Origin: Stomorhina lunata
Lineage: Eukaryota; Arthropoda; Insecta; Diptera; Rhiniidae
Assembly: GCA_933228675.1 (NCBI GenBank)
Contig: OW121740.1
Location: 30,525,632-30,589,631, forward strand
DNA length: 64,000 nt
Direction: 5' to 3'
In this document: positions 47,346 to 60,812 of the stretch, piece by piece
How positions within the stretch are numbered: the first letter of the stretch is position 1
Layout: the number at the start of each line of letters is the position of its first letter
Notes under the pieces: model-generated
The model's database searches: none
Seen by the model: only the letters and a program-made list of their open reading frames with translations
What the model was told of the DNA's origin: nothing
Made by a program: the position numbers and the translations under genes

Positions 47346-48569
47346 TGTCCCAAAAATTAAAAGCCGTTGTACAAAAAGACGTAAAGTTAATTAAAAAAAA
47401 AAATTTCCTTTAAAAGTAAATTTTTCTTTGGTTATTTGAGGGTTAATTTAAAAAAAAAATATTTGTCAGTTCAAAACTAAAACCATTTTAAGCTCATGGA
47501 TACGCAAAGGTTAATTTGTATAAAAATGTAATTAAAGGCTTCTTTGAACGATTTATTGACCATTTTAAGCCCATGAGTACGCAAAGGTTAATTTGTATAA
47601 AAATGTAACTAAAGGCTTCTTTGAACGATTTATTGAATTTTTATTCAAATATAATAATAAAAACATAATTTTTAGTATCTTTTTTGAAAAATTTAATATT
47701 TTAAAAATTTTACATTGACCCTGGCAATAATAGGGTTAATGACATCCGATTTCAAGCAAAGTTCTAATATATATTATTACCCATCGAAACAATAATAATT
47801 ACATTTATGTTTATAAAAACTGCTAATACATAAAAACGTGCTTTTTTCATAACTTTGGTGAAAAATTGAGTTTTTGTCCAAATTCTTCGACTTTAAGTCG
47901 CAGGTACGGCTAATCCGTAAGAGATATCGATTTAATTCTTTCTCTGTGCTAATCTGCAGGGTATTTTTTCTAATTTTCTGGAACTTTTTTTTACTTTTTT
48001 TGAACTCGTTAAACAAACTATTGAAAAAACCATAAAAGGAGTTTTGAAAACGGGATGAAAAAATATATATTTTTTCGTCCTATGAAAAAGTGACTTAGCG
48101 TTAGCTCATTGCAACAAAAATGGATAATTAAATATGTTGAGGTCTCATACCAAGTAAAATCAGTCAAACTTTTTTAAATTTGTTAAAAATAATAATTTTT
48201 TTATTGCATATGTCCAGTAGCGTCTTCAAGGGCGTAAAATATTTTGGAAAACTCTTTATAATTGGGAAACCTTTCAACCGATATTAAGGTTTTATATCTC
48301 TTTGGAAAGCTTGAAGCTTTGAAGAAATCTGAAAAAACACCTCAGTTTTCCCTTGTAATTGGGATATCAAAACTTTGGCGTCATGTCGGCACGCTTTTTC
48401 GATATCTAATCTGAATTATTTGGATTATTTGGGTCAAATGTAGCAAATTTGGGGAGTATGTCTTTTTGTACTACAAAGTTTCATTTTCCTTTGTATGAAG
48501 GTGGGATACTCTAATATGGCTCTAAGGCTTAAGGAAAACTTTTTTAAATTGTAGGTCCATATTTGACCT
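47346..48569. other. Unassigned insert within or beside A9
   Basis: AT-rich DNA without coding signal, apart from the 77-bp duplication below. It lies between the two parts of the old A9 copy, so it may be an insertion. Confidence 0.35.
47483..47636. repeat. 77-bp direct tandem duplication
   Basis: CCATTTTAAGCTCATGGATA at 47483 and CCATTTTAAGCCCATGAGTA at 47560 start two head-to-tail copies that differ at only a few bases, so the duplication is recent compared with its surroundings. Confidence 0.9.
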
Positions 48570-48599
48570 TAGTAGTGAAGGGTATCATAAAGCCTTGTA

Positions 48600-49555
48600 T
48601 TTTGTTAGTTTAGTGTATTAAAGTTTGCCCTCAATAGCATATTAATTGCATTTCTTACTTAATACTTACAGATTGATTCAAATTCTGAACTAATTTGTCG
48701 TCCTTCAGCAAAACCACAAAAAAACACATGTCAAAACCAACCAAACAGACCTGATGTCTGGCGAACAATGGAACACACTTACAAGCGACCAACAATTTCT
48801 AAACCAACAAAAGGACAACAAAACCGAAAGAACTCAAGTGCAGAAAACACTTGTGTAAGGCAACACTTGAGTAGGCAAACGTTGCGTTGCGTTGCGGCTG
48901 CGCAATAAAATAAACACAAAGGAACCAAAAAAGGAAAAAAAACCTTTCGAATAGACTATTGACCTTTAAGGCAAACTAGTGAACATTGTTTAAGTATTGT
49001 TGGTGGTGGTGGTGGTTTGATAGGGTCCTTTTTCCAGCAAAACTAGGAACTGACGGTAAAAGCAATTGCACTTGTCACTTAAGAATTTTAAATTTAAAAC
49101 GCAATTGTGATTTGATTGTAAAAAAGGCAATTTGTTCTAAAAAAGGGAGAATGTTTAAGGTATTAAATAACGTATTTTAACGTGATTTTTAAAATAATAT
49201 AAAGGAATCACTTCAGTTTATATTCCCAGGAAAACCACAAAAGACAAGGTGTAGTAAGGTAGGGATATTTAAATGAACTTTTGTGTCAAAATACAGGATA
49301 TGAAATTTTTTTAAAAAGGAAATATTAATTTAAAATATTTTCCAATATTTTATAACAAAATATCAATAACAATTTTGGTTTTTACATTTAAAATTTCGTT
49401 CCAAAATCTATTTTAATAAATAATTACTAAGGAGTAATTTGGGTAATTTGATCCACTTTGATTTCTCTGGTTTTGTTAGAAAAACTAATTAAGCATAAAT
49501 CGTGTAAATTTTTTTAAGGTTTCCCTCAATTTCAAAACCAAAAGCATATAAATAT
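48600..49555. other. Unassigned, probably unique DNA
   Basis: Contains CA-rich sequence and a (TGG)n run at 49001-49016; no gene or transposon end is seen. Confidence 0.35.
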
Positions 49556-50143
49556 ATATATGGGCAAATCCTGCGTGACGGACGATACATTTGTACGGAT
49601 TTTGTTTCATTTTAATGTATCCCATTGTCGTTCTACACTAGAAATCTTTGCACGAATTTCAGTGAATATTAGCCCATCGATTGTGTTCTCGAATGGAATT
49701 TCTTAACTTCTTTTCGGGAAAAAAGATATTCGCTTTTAAAGTGCTGTGACGGACGCTACAAAAAATGTAAGTGACTTTTTTCAACACGTGTTTCTGTAAT
49801 TTTTATCAAATCGCTTATAGTAGTAAAAAAATTGTAAATTCATTGAGGATAGAGAAAAATCAGAAGATTAAAAAACAGCTTTTATAAAATATTTTTAAGT
49901 TTCCAGTTTCACCAAAAATCCGTAAATGTACTGTTGCGGACGCTACATGATGGACGATACAGTTTTTACTTGAATGTTTTTTATTAGGAAAAATTTATAT
50001 TTCATATTTTTTTTAAGGCTTCGTTAATCAGTGAAAATAATGGTTTTATTTGTTCCCGAATTTCATCTCCTTCCTTTTCATGTTCGCGGTTAAAATGCGA
50101 TTTTTGAGCACAATTTAATATTTCACAGAACGGCTTAATACAT

Positions 50144-51390
<1,247 letters not shown>

Positions 51391-51498
51391 GCTATATTAA
51401 CATCTATATATTTTTAACCTAATGTTAAGCATACTATAAGTTCTCTTTACGAACCAAGTTCAATTGGAGAAAAAAGAAAAATTGCACTAGTCAAATCA

Positions 51499-52942
51499 AA
51501 ACAAGTAAGAAAAGCTATAGTTGGCCGACTATAGCCCGACTATATTATACCCTTCACAACAATTTAATAAGTTTTCCTTATGTCTTTGAGACATACATAC
51601 ATACATACATACATACATACATACATACATACATACATACATACATACATACATACATACATACATACATACATACATACATACATACATACATACATAC
51701 ATACATACATACATACATACATACATACATACATACATACATACATACATACATACATACATACATACATACATACATACATACATACATACATACATAC
51801 ATACATACATACATACATACATACATACATACATACATACATACATACATACATACATACATACATACATACATACATACATACATACATACATACATAC
51901 ATACATACATACATACATACATACATACATACATACATACATACATACATACATACATACATACATACATACATACATACGTACATACATACATACATAC
52001 ATACATACATACATACATACATACATACATACATACATACATACATACATACATACATACATACATACATACATACATACATACATACATACATACATAC
52101 ATACATACATACATACATACATACATACATACATACATACATACATACATACATACATACATACATACATACATACATACATACATACATACATACATAC
52201 ATACATACATACATACATACATACATACATACATACGTACATGCATACATACATATACTATATGTTATTTTTTCAAAATTTCGAGATTTATGTCATATCC
52301 GGCTAAGGTCCTTATATGGGAGCTAGGGTCAATTGTGGACCGATTGTTAATAAAGTTTAGTTATTGGTTTATACGTATAAACTATTTAGCTGTGCAAAGT
52401 TTTAGTAGTCATATGCACTTACCTTTAGAGTTATATACGTTTTTGTGCATTTATGTGTGTATAAATGTCTTTTAAAAATGTGTCTTGTATGGGAGGTATG
52501 GTCAAATATGGACCGATTTCTACAAAATAAGGTACACTGATTAAGGTAATTATAAGCAATATTTGTGCTGAATATTATCAAAATACAAGTAAATTTGTGG
52601 CTGTAAAGGACCAAAAACTCTATTTCGGAAAGGCATCCCTATGGGAGGTACCCGAAATAGTAATCCGATTTGGCCCAAAATGTATAGGCATCGTCCAAAA
52701 TGTGAGCCTGTGCCAAATTTAATCAAATTATCTTTAAAGTTACGACCTGTACAATGATAACAAGCTTACATGGATAACCGGCCAGCCAGCCAGCCGCACG
52801 GACATCGTTAAAACAACTCAGGGAGTGATTCTAAGTCGATTGTTATACTAAAAGGTGGGTCTCAGATCAATATTTCTATGCGTTACAAACATCAGCACAA
52901 ACCCAATATACCCTTTCCACCTATGGTGGTGAAGGGTATAAA
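51499..52942 (-). mobile_element. Family A element, copy A7 with giant microsatellite
   Basis: Runs from ACAAGTAAGAAAAGCTATAG, an altered hairpin and ATACCCTTCACAAC to GGTGGTGAAGGGTATAAA. The (ACAT)n array sits just inside the hairpin-side subterminal repeat. The rest (52255-52937) is a diverged but ordinary family A body, with GCCAGCCAGCCAGCCGCACGG near 52782. Confidence 0.75.
51591..52254. repeat. (ACAT)n microsatellite, about 660 bp
   Basis: About 165 units with only three single-base changes visible (51981, 52237, 52243). Because the unit length is 4, the array is open in several frames on both strands (51529-52326); none is a gene. Confidence 0.98.
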
Positions 52943-53304
52943 AACCTTAATTTCTGTGACGGACGCTATACAATGAGAGCCCTTTTTACTCGACGTTATT
53001 TATATCACTTCAATTACTTTTGATGGGGTCTTTTACATCTAATTGTATAAAATTAAGCAGACTTTGAGCTCCTACTGAAACTTGATACCTAAATGGATGT
53101 TTTTGCGATATTTATTTTAAAAAATGTATAAAAATTCGAGATGGGTGCAAATAAAGACCTGCCATTCACGAAAAGAGCAATCAAAAATTGTATACATTAT
53201 ATATTCTAAAGGATCAATATATGGTTAATTTTTCCATAAACACAAATTAGCGATTTTGACAGTTTTAAAATTTTGTTCTGGTTTAAGGTTTTTCGGATTT
53301 GCCC

Positions 53305-54266
53305 ATATATTCCCTTTTCCAATAACTTAAACTAAAAATACCTTAAGAAATTTTCACGTTTCGACTCTTCCCTGTAAAACTACTCAAACAAAACACACGG
53401 ATGAGTTTAAAATTTTAATACAATATTTTTCTGGTTAGTGTGGGAAAATAATCTAAATCCAAGGGATTTTCTTTTATATTTTTAGATTTTCAAAATGAAA
53501 AAGTATGTGTTTCAAATTCAAATTAGTCGTACATCATGTTTAGTTTTATTATGAATGAATAATGTTGCATTATTTGTCCCTAGAGTGTGGAGTAGACAAA
53601 AGAAGAAATCTTTATGCCACACAAATTGGAGCAAGAAACCAAAAAATACAAAAATTCTCGCGGTAATCAAATTACAAATATACATACAAATACTCGTACT
53701 TACAGCAGAACACCGGCTACATCTAGTAAATGTCTAGGTTTTTCGTTTTCGTAATTGCTTGGCACCTCCATCCACTACTTCTACAGGCCTTACTTAGGCA
53801 CGTATGTGCGCAGGCGTAATTGTTTTGAGGACATTCCACTTTCTATCAGTCATCCTTAATAAAATGCTTTGCCTAAACTCTCACATACATAAGAGTACTA
53901 TAATAGATTTATTTTTATATCCTTGGGAAAATGTTTTCAAATTCTAGAGTTTTCTTGTTTTTTCGTCGTTTAATTGCGGTTTAGTGCCATAAATAAATAT
54001 TTTATTTTTAATAGAGGTTTACGTAAATTTTGACATATTTAAAGGTTTTCTTTACATCCGTTTTTACAGGTTTACGATTGTGTAAATGATTTCTTGTAAA
54101 CAGGTTGTTTTGTTTTGAAGTGATAAGTTTAAGAAACAGATGCTGTTTTTTGATTTGGGAAATTAAATATTTGAATATTAAAATTTTGAAAATTTTATTG
54201 AATAGTGAATAATAAAAAGTATTAAAAATTGAAGCCCTATGATCCACTGGAAGTCAAGGATAACAA
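53305..54266. other. Unassigned, probably unique DNA
   Basis: No recognised repeat or coding sequence. Confidence 0.35.
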
Positions 54267-54993
54267 AAAAACAAGTAAGAAAGTGCTATAGTCGGTCAAG
54301 CCCGACCATACGATACCCTTCACCACTAAGGTCAAAGGTGTTCTTTTCCCAGTATAAAGACAAATATTGGCTAAATTTTGCCATCATACAAACATTTTCT
54401 CAAAACTTATATATTTAAGCTGTTTCCGTCATTTGGACTTATATGAGAGCTAGGGTCAAATGTGGACCGATTATCTCGAAATTTGGCAAATTGATTACAG
54501 TTTTTACAAAAATTATGTATGAAAAAAATAATCTTAAAATTCTAATTATCTTCAGATTTACGAGCGTTTTAGTGATTTTTGTCCCATTTTTGTATGGGAG
54601 CTATGGTCAAATGTGGACCGATTTCAACAAAATTTGGTATAGTGATTTTAGTTTACATAAGCATTATTTGTTTTAAATTTCGTGAAAAAAATATTGATTT
54701 TTGTGGCCAATATATCAGTTCCGGGAAGTGGGATCTCTGGGAGATACCATAAATAATGGACAGATTTTGACGAATTTCAATAGCCATGTTACCACTGATT
54801 ATATGGTTTACATGGTAGTCCAGCCGTCCAGCCAGACGGACGGACGGACTGACATCGCTAAATCGACCCAGAAAGTAATTCTAAGCCTATTAATATACTA
54901 AAAGTTGGGTCTAAGACAAATATTTCTATGCGTTACATACATCAGCACAAACTTATAATACCCTTTCCACCTACGGTGGTGCAGGATAGAAAA
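54267..54993 (-). mobile_element. Family A element, copy A8
   Basis: Nearly complete: hairpin end at AACAAGTAAGAAAGTGCTAT, GGACGGACGGAC tract at 54835-54848, 5' end CCACCTACGGTGGTGCAGGATA. About 60 bases before the tract are deleted. Confidence 0.8.
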
Positions 54994-55009
54994 AACATAT
55001 TTTTTAAAA

Positions 55010-55840
55010 GCCCTATCTCGCCAAAATATTTGTCGTTGCATCAACAAATAGTACAAAACTTTTCAATCTTAAAGCTTTCGGTTGGATGTATAATGATTTC
55101 TTATATTAAACTTTTGTCGACAACATTTTTCGAATAGAAAACTTTCAATATTAAAAGCTTTCCTAGCTAGTTTATTTTTAATATCTAAAACTTTCTACTA
55201 AAAACATTTCACATCAAAAACTTTCCAATAAAAAACTGTTTATATTAAAAATTCCTATAGAAAACTTTCGATGTCGAAAGGATTTCTATAATAAACATTC
55301 GATTTGGAAAGATTTCTTATATAAAACTTTCCTATAAAAAACTTTCAATATAAAAGCTTTCCTATAGGTAACTTTTGCTATAAAAAACTTTCAACTTAAT
55401 ATATCCAATATCGAAAGTTTTCTGGAAAGAAAATTTAATATAAAAAAATTTTTATTTGGGTTTCTTATATAAAACATTTATCGTCAAAATATTGAAAACA
55501 ACAGATTTCCTAAAGGTTACGTTTAATATCCAAAGCTTTCTACTAAAAACATTTCATTAAAAGTGCCAATATGTATCTAAAAATTTCCTATATAAATCTT
55601 TCGATTTTGAAATTTTTCCTAATAATTAACTTTCGACATGGAAAGATTTTCTATAAAAAAAACTTTTGATTTCCTTCATAAACTTTGATTATCGAAAGAT
55701 TTCAAATAGAAAACATTCCACGTTAAAGTTTCAATATCGAAAGCTTTCCTATTGAAAACTTTTAATATCAAAACATCTCTTGTAGAAAGCATTCGCCATC
55801 GAAAGCTTTCCTATAGAAAACAATCGCTACGTGAAGCTTC
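55010..55840. repeat. Degenerate minisatellite of AAAACTTTC(G)AT-TAAAGCTTTCCTATAG units
   Basis: Roughly 25-30 imperfect 28-32-base units contain ACTTTCGATAT, GAAAGATTT and CTATAGAAAA words. It resembles minisatellite E in unit length and the CTATAGAAAA word and may be an old relative. Confidence 0.75.
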
Positions 55841-55930
55841 CTTAATATTATTTGTTTTGATCACTACAGAAAAAGCCCTAAGTTACATTTATGTAATACA
55901 AAAAGCCTTATCTCAATTTAGTTCTTTATA

Positions 55931-56055
55931 TGTGACCCGGTCTATGAAAAGGGAAAAGGTGGCTTATGACTCAAAAACAAAAATTCGAAAAATTTGCTAA
56001 GTTTTCGAAATTTTGTTTTTGAGTCATAAGCCACATTTTCATAGACCGGGTCACA
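55931..56055. mobile_element. 125-bp TA-flanked foldback MITE
   Basis: Arms starting TGTGACCCGGTCTATGAAAA pair along nearly their whole length with the right arm; the left arm has about 7 extra bases. Only a few bases form the loop. TA lies on both sides (55929-55930, 56056-56057). This fits a Tc1/mariner-mobilised MITE. Confidence 0.85.
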
Positions 56056-56057
56056 TA

Positions 56058-58887
56058 TGTTAATAATTAAAAAAAAAAGTTTTGATAACGAAATGCGTCC
56101 TTCATTTTAATAATAGCCTACGTTTAAAGAAACATAAAATAAATAAATAAATTGGGATCTAAGTGCAATACACTTCAGTAAAACTTTTTAATTAAACGTT
56201 TGATATGAAATAATTTTTGAAAAACCCCTTTTTAATAAATACGGCCGTACCTGTGACAATTTTTAAAATAAACTTTTATTTATTTTAATCTTTTTTGAAT
56301 CCCCTTAATAGCGCTCTGGTCTTAGTAATAATCTTCGCTTTATGTTGATATTTGTTGGACACAATAATTCGTATTTATTCTGTCTCAAATAAGATTTAAT
56401 GCGTAGTCTTCGCTCTGTCTATAAATAGGAATACTCCTCCTGAAGAGATGACCTAACCAACCATCACAACGCGTCAAGGAAAGTTTTTTTTTTGGTTTTA
56501 TCAAAAAATATTTATTACAATTACAAATAATTGTAATAAATTGGGATTATAGTGCAATAAATTTATGTAAAACCTTTTAGGTAAAATATTATCAATTACT
56601 GTTTTAAATCAGTTTTTCCTGCTTTTTGTTTAACATATGCGAGTTAGGGCGTTTCTGCATAAGACCAACGGTGTGAAGATTTAAATATTTCATATAAGAA
56701 CCACACGACTAAAATGTTTGACATACACATAAAGGTCTGAAGTTATTGAACTGATAGTCAAAATTGTAATTTTAATGTCAAAACTTATTTTGGTGTAAGT
56801 GCAAAAAAGTGCATCCAATCATTATTAAAATTCAGTTATTGTCATCCGAAAATATCACAATTTCGTATTATCCTTTTAAATCCTATTGATTAAAAAGATG
56901 ACTTGTTTATCATGTATGAAAAGCTATTTCTTTAAAGAGCTTTCTTTTACTAAAAAATCCATCTTAAAAGCTGTTTTACAAAATTGTTAAAACTACCTCC
57001 TAAAGAATTCCAACCAATTGAAAATTAATTCATTCAATAATGACGTACATATTTTTATGCTAAAAAAGAATTGAAAGTCAATAAACTTCTATAGTATTAA
57101 CCGCCAACTAACTTATTTAATTAACCTCAACCGCAAACTTTACTTCCTAAACGATGATTTATTAATAAATTTTATAAAGCAAAAGAAAGAAATCAATCGG
57201 CGATCAATTGACTTAAGTCATATTAAGCAAAATACTAAAAACAAGGCACATAACAATAATGATGTTTAAATGAATTTTATGAATGAATTCATCTCATTTA
57301 CTTCATTTTATCTCACATTATCATAAGAATTGGCTGACATCAAAAACACCATAGGACGTCCTTATATATTAATACATACTTTGAACATTTATTCAATTAT
57401 TAAAGTTTTTAACAAAATAAGAATCCATTCATTCATCCATTCATTGACTTTAAACATGAATTAGCAACTTATTTATTGTCAGTATACCAAACAGATACAG
57501 AGACCTTAACTAATAAAGCATTTAAATGGTAATTACCGCGCTAATATCGGCAAACATCTAAAAATTATTTTGTTTAAGAAGTAACAAAAACTAAGTAATG
57601 GAACAAAAACAAAATGTTAGCAAATTGTATTAAACAGTTGCAGACCACCCAATAGTTAGTACAATAATGAATTTAATTAAATGCTAATTGAAAATGCTAG
57701 AGAGTGGAGGTTCAGGGAGGGATTTACTTTAGCTGGTTAGGGAAAGATTGGAAAATATTGACTTGAACGTTTGGCAAAAACATGAAATCGAAGATGTAGG
57801 AAATGTCAGACATGACAATATTGCAACACGAACAAAACAAATAGAACTTTGTTTTTATTGTAATGAAAAATTGAGGCAACACAATGTTGCAAATTGTCAC
57901 AGAAATTGCAAGAATGTACGAGTGTACATACACGTACTTAAGTACATCTAAATCTGAAAAATGCTCCAAGATTTATGATTTAAAGTGGAACCACATAAGA
58001 ATCCGCGACAAATAATTGGGCTAAAATTTTGACTATCAAAAAATTTACGATTGGAAATGGAGCTATACCAGAATGTCCGCTAATAAGATTTTAACTGTCA
58101 AAATAATGATTCAAAAAGCGAACTAAAGCTCATAGATTGCAAAAGTATCACCACGGTTTAAATTTTGAAAAAAAAAATTACGAATCAGAATCAAATTTCA
58201 TTGGCCAAAACCTATATTTTTTGTTGACATAGATTTTTAAAATTTTTATACCATCATAAAGAAAATATATCAAAACTAAGGTGGCCAAAAACTTTGATCA
58301 AAATACTCGCTGTAGTGGGCGTGGCATGCTGCTAAAGACAAGGAATTTTAGTTAATTTAGAAATGAAAGAAAAATTGTAATTTTTGATCTCATATTAATT
58401 ACGATTTCTTGAAAACTATTAATGCTAATGGGCTGCGGTTTTTTTTTTTTTGTTATGTTGGGTGGACTGTTGGTTTTAACAAATGGTATTTGCGCACCCT
58501 GTATAATTTGTAGATAAGGTATTATATAATAAATTTAAAATCACAATATACTCATAAACTTTTAACTTTTAAAGGGAAAAATGGAAACAAAAATCGAAAC
58601 CACCCAAAGAAAGCCAAGAGTGTTCTCTTTAAGCCTATAAATACTTTTGCACCCGCCCGGACCCGCCCGTAGAACACTTTTTTTATTTTAATGAAAATAC
58701 TCAACATTTTTACAAGCAAAATTCTATCAAAATTGCTAGTAAATTTTCTTTAGAAATCATTCCCTGTCATAAATACAAATTGCAGATAGTTATTTCAATA
58801 AGAGGAAAGTTATTAGTGGTTTAAATTTTTATTCATATGGTTGGTATTTAAAAAAACCAATAAAATTTGAATACCATTAAGAGTTAA
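56058..58887. other. Unassigned, mostly unique-looking DNA
   Basis: No convincing gene. The frame 57748-57951 has a Cys/His-containing stretch but no family match. The region contains palindromic TGAATGAATTCA-type words near 57281. Confidence 0.35.
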
Positions 58888-59849
58888 ATAAGTGACATCA
58901 GAGCTCAAATTTCAACACTAAAGCCATTAGAGTTAGAGATAGATGAACATACTATTAAATTGAATTAACAATTAATACTTTCAATGATAGACGGAAAAAC
59001 TGCCCAGGCTTTGACTGATACAAAAGCTTCATCCAGCTGTATTATATGTAAAGCAACATCAAGTCAGTTAAACCAAGAACCTATAAAGTCACTAGATAGT
59101 ATTGATGCATTTGAATTTGGATTATCACCGCTACATACGAGAATAAGATTTATGGAACACATACTGAAAATTGGCTATGATTTGGACTTCAGGATCAGTA
59201 AGAAATAATGACACCAACAGAGAGAAAAGAAAATTGAAAAATAAACAAGTTCATGATGCATTTCTCAAACACGGGTTAATTATAGATCAACCAAAACAAG
59301 GATCAGGCAATACAAACGATGGCAATACCGCAAGAAGATTATTTTTGGATCCCGAAACTACATCTGATATAATATGTGTTGATATAAATCTTATTTCAAG
59401 ATTTAAAAAAATTACTGAAGTACTTGCGTGCAATGAACAAATTAATGCTAAAAAATTTGGTGATTATGCCAAGGAAACTGTTGCTATATACATCCAAATA
59501 CAATTATAGAAATATGCCAGCAACAGTGCACAAAGTTCTTTATCATGGATAAGATGTCATTAAGCACCATTTATTACCAATTAGAGATTTATCAGAGGAA
59601 GTACAGGAAAAAATAAATAAGGATTACAGATTTTTCAGAGAACATAATACCAGAAAAACGTCACGAAGTTCTACAAATGAAGACTTATTTCACATATTAT
59701 TAGCAACGTCAGATCCATTCATCTCTAGCATTCGAAGTCAATGGAAAGTAAATCCTTCGGCCGAAGTTAAAGCACTCCTACAGGACAGCAGTAATACAGA
59801 GCAGAATATAAAATATTTACAAGAAATATTCCAGCCAAATAAACAATAA
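58888..59849 (+). pseudogene. Transib/RAG1-like transposase pseudogene, C-terminal half
   Basis: Four frame pieces follow RAG1 core order. Piece 1 (about 58888-59208) has CIICKAT (Cys 59038 and 59047), matching the CxxC zinc pair of RAG1, then FEFGLSPLHTRIRFMEHIL. Piece 2 (59171-59500) has IIDQPKQGSGNTNDGNTARR, matching RAG1 MNGNFARK, then SRFKKITEVLACN and YAKETVAIYI. Piece 3 (from 59520) has MPATVHKVLYHG, matching the HxxxxH zinc pair, then an in-frame stop at 59550, LPIRDLSEEVQEKINK with the putative third catalytic Glu at 59607-59609, RKTSRSSTNEDLFHILL and TSDPFISS, ending at 59849. Frameshifts lie near 59200 and 59500 and a stop near 58948. The two catalytic Asp regions are upstream and absent. 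Confidence 0.8.
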
Positions 59850-60395
59850 TTTTAATTTGCATTTAACATTTGAGTACAAAAAAGTATACAAATATTAATA
59901 TTAAATATTATTTTATTTATCTACAATCTATTTATGACTATAAATAAATATATATTCAAAGAAAAATTAAGTTACACTCTTTTATTTAAAAAAAAAACTA
60001 GGTAATATGTGAGTATTATTAAGCATAAATTAAAATTTGGGCCACCCTAATAAAAATACTGTAAATACATCAACGAGAAAGGGGGAACCCTAAGGACAAC
60101 AAAATATGAAATTGCTATTAAAGGTCGACTTGTGGCCCAAATTTGAGCCAAATCGGTTAAGAGGAAGTAGGTCAAAAATGAGTTGGCAGATTTGAAACAA
60201 AATTAAAAAGAAAAACATCGAAAATTGAATTTCAAGATAAATTTTTTAAGAACCACTGTACCGATCTTAATAAAACCTACACTCGAAAAAGTTACAGATG
60301 TTATCTATTGATTAAAAAAAGAACTTCTAAAAAATCTTTAATAGTTAAAAAGTTACAGAGTTTTGGCCAATGAAAAACGATTCTGAACCACTGTG
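58888..60395 (+). mobile_element. Transib-like element, 5'-truncated, with 3' end
   Basis: The transposase relic (58888-59849) is followed by 546 bases of AT-rich DNA ending GATTCTGAACCACTGTG at 60395. Transib ends begin CACWRTG, and the complement CACAGTGGTTCAGAATC fits that rule and equals the RSS heptamer CACAGTG. No matching 5' end was found, so the left part is missing or decayed. Confidence 0.55.
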
Positions 60396-60539
60396 CGACT
60401 TAAATTTGAATTATAAAAAGACTTAACCATAGCCATATTTTTTTGTTTTAATCATTCGTTGTGAGTATTTCAAAATGTCTTTTTTGAAACCTTCTTGGTC
60501 CATGCTTGCGTAACGAATCAAAAACTTCAGTAAAAATAT

Positions 60540-60812
60540 AAAGACCCACGATTAAAGTTTTGATATATAAACCCCACTATTAAATTTATATATATGAAAC
60601 TACACGATTAATATTATTTATATATAAACCCCACTTAATACATCAAGGCCCAGCATTTTTGATACATAACCTTACAAATACAATATTTGATACATGAACC
60701 CCACCGCAAATAAAACTTTGTAATAAATGAACCCCACGATTAAAAGTTTTGATACACAAAGAATCACGAGTAATATTTTTGATGTACAAAGACCCTCGAT
60801 TAGTATTTTGAT
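60540..60812. repeat. Degenerate tandem array of 'ttgatacataaaccccacga' words
   Basis: Seven to eight units of 28-40 bases with AACCCCAC, CACGATTAA and TTTTGATA words. It merges rightwards into minisatellite E. Confidence 0.75.

Noticed and set aside
51529..52326. Long open frames on both strands (about 220-250 codons)
   Set aside because: They are translations of the (ACAT)n array, which has no stops in several frames; repeats of YVCM or YIHT are not a protein.
57748..57951. Possible small zinc-finger frame (CFYC...HNVANCHRNC)
   Set aside because: Spacing does not match a known finger, the opposite strand is equally open, and there is no other gene signal.
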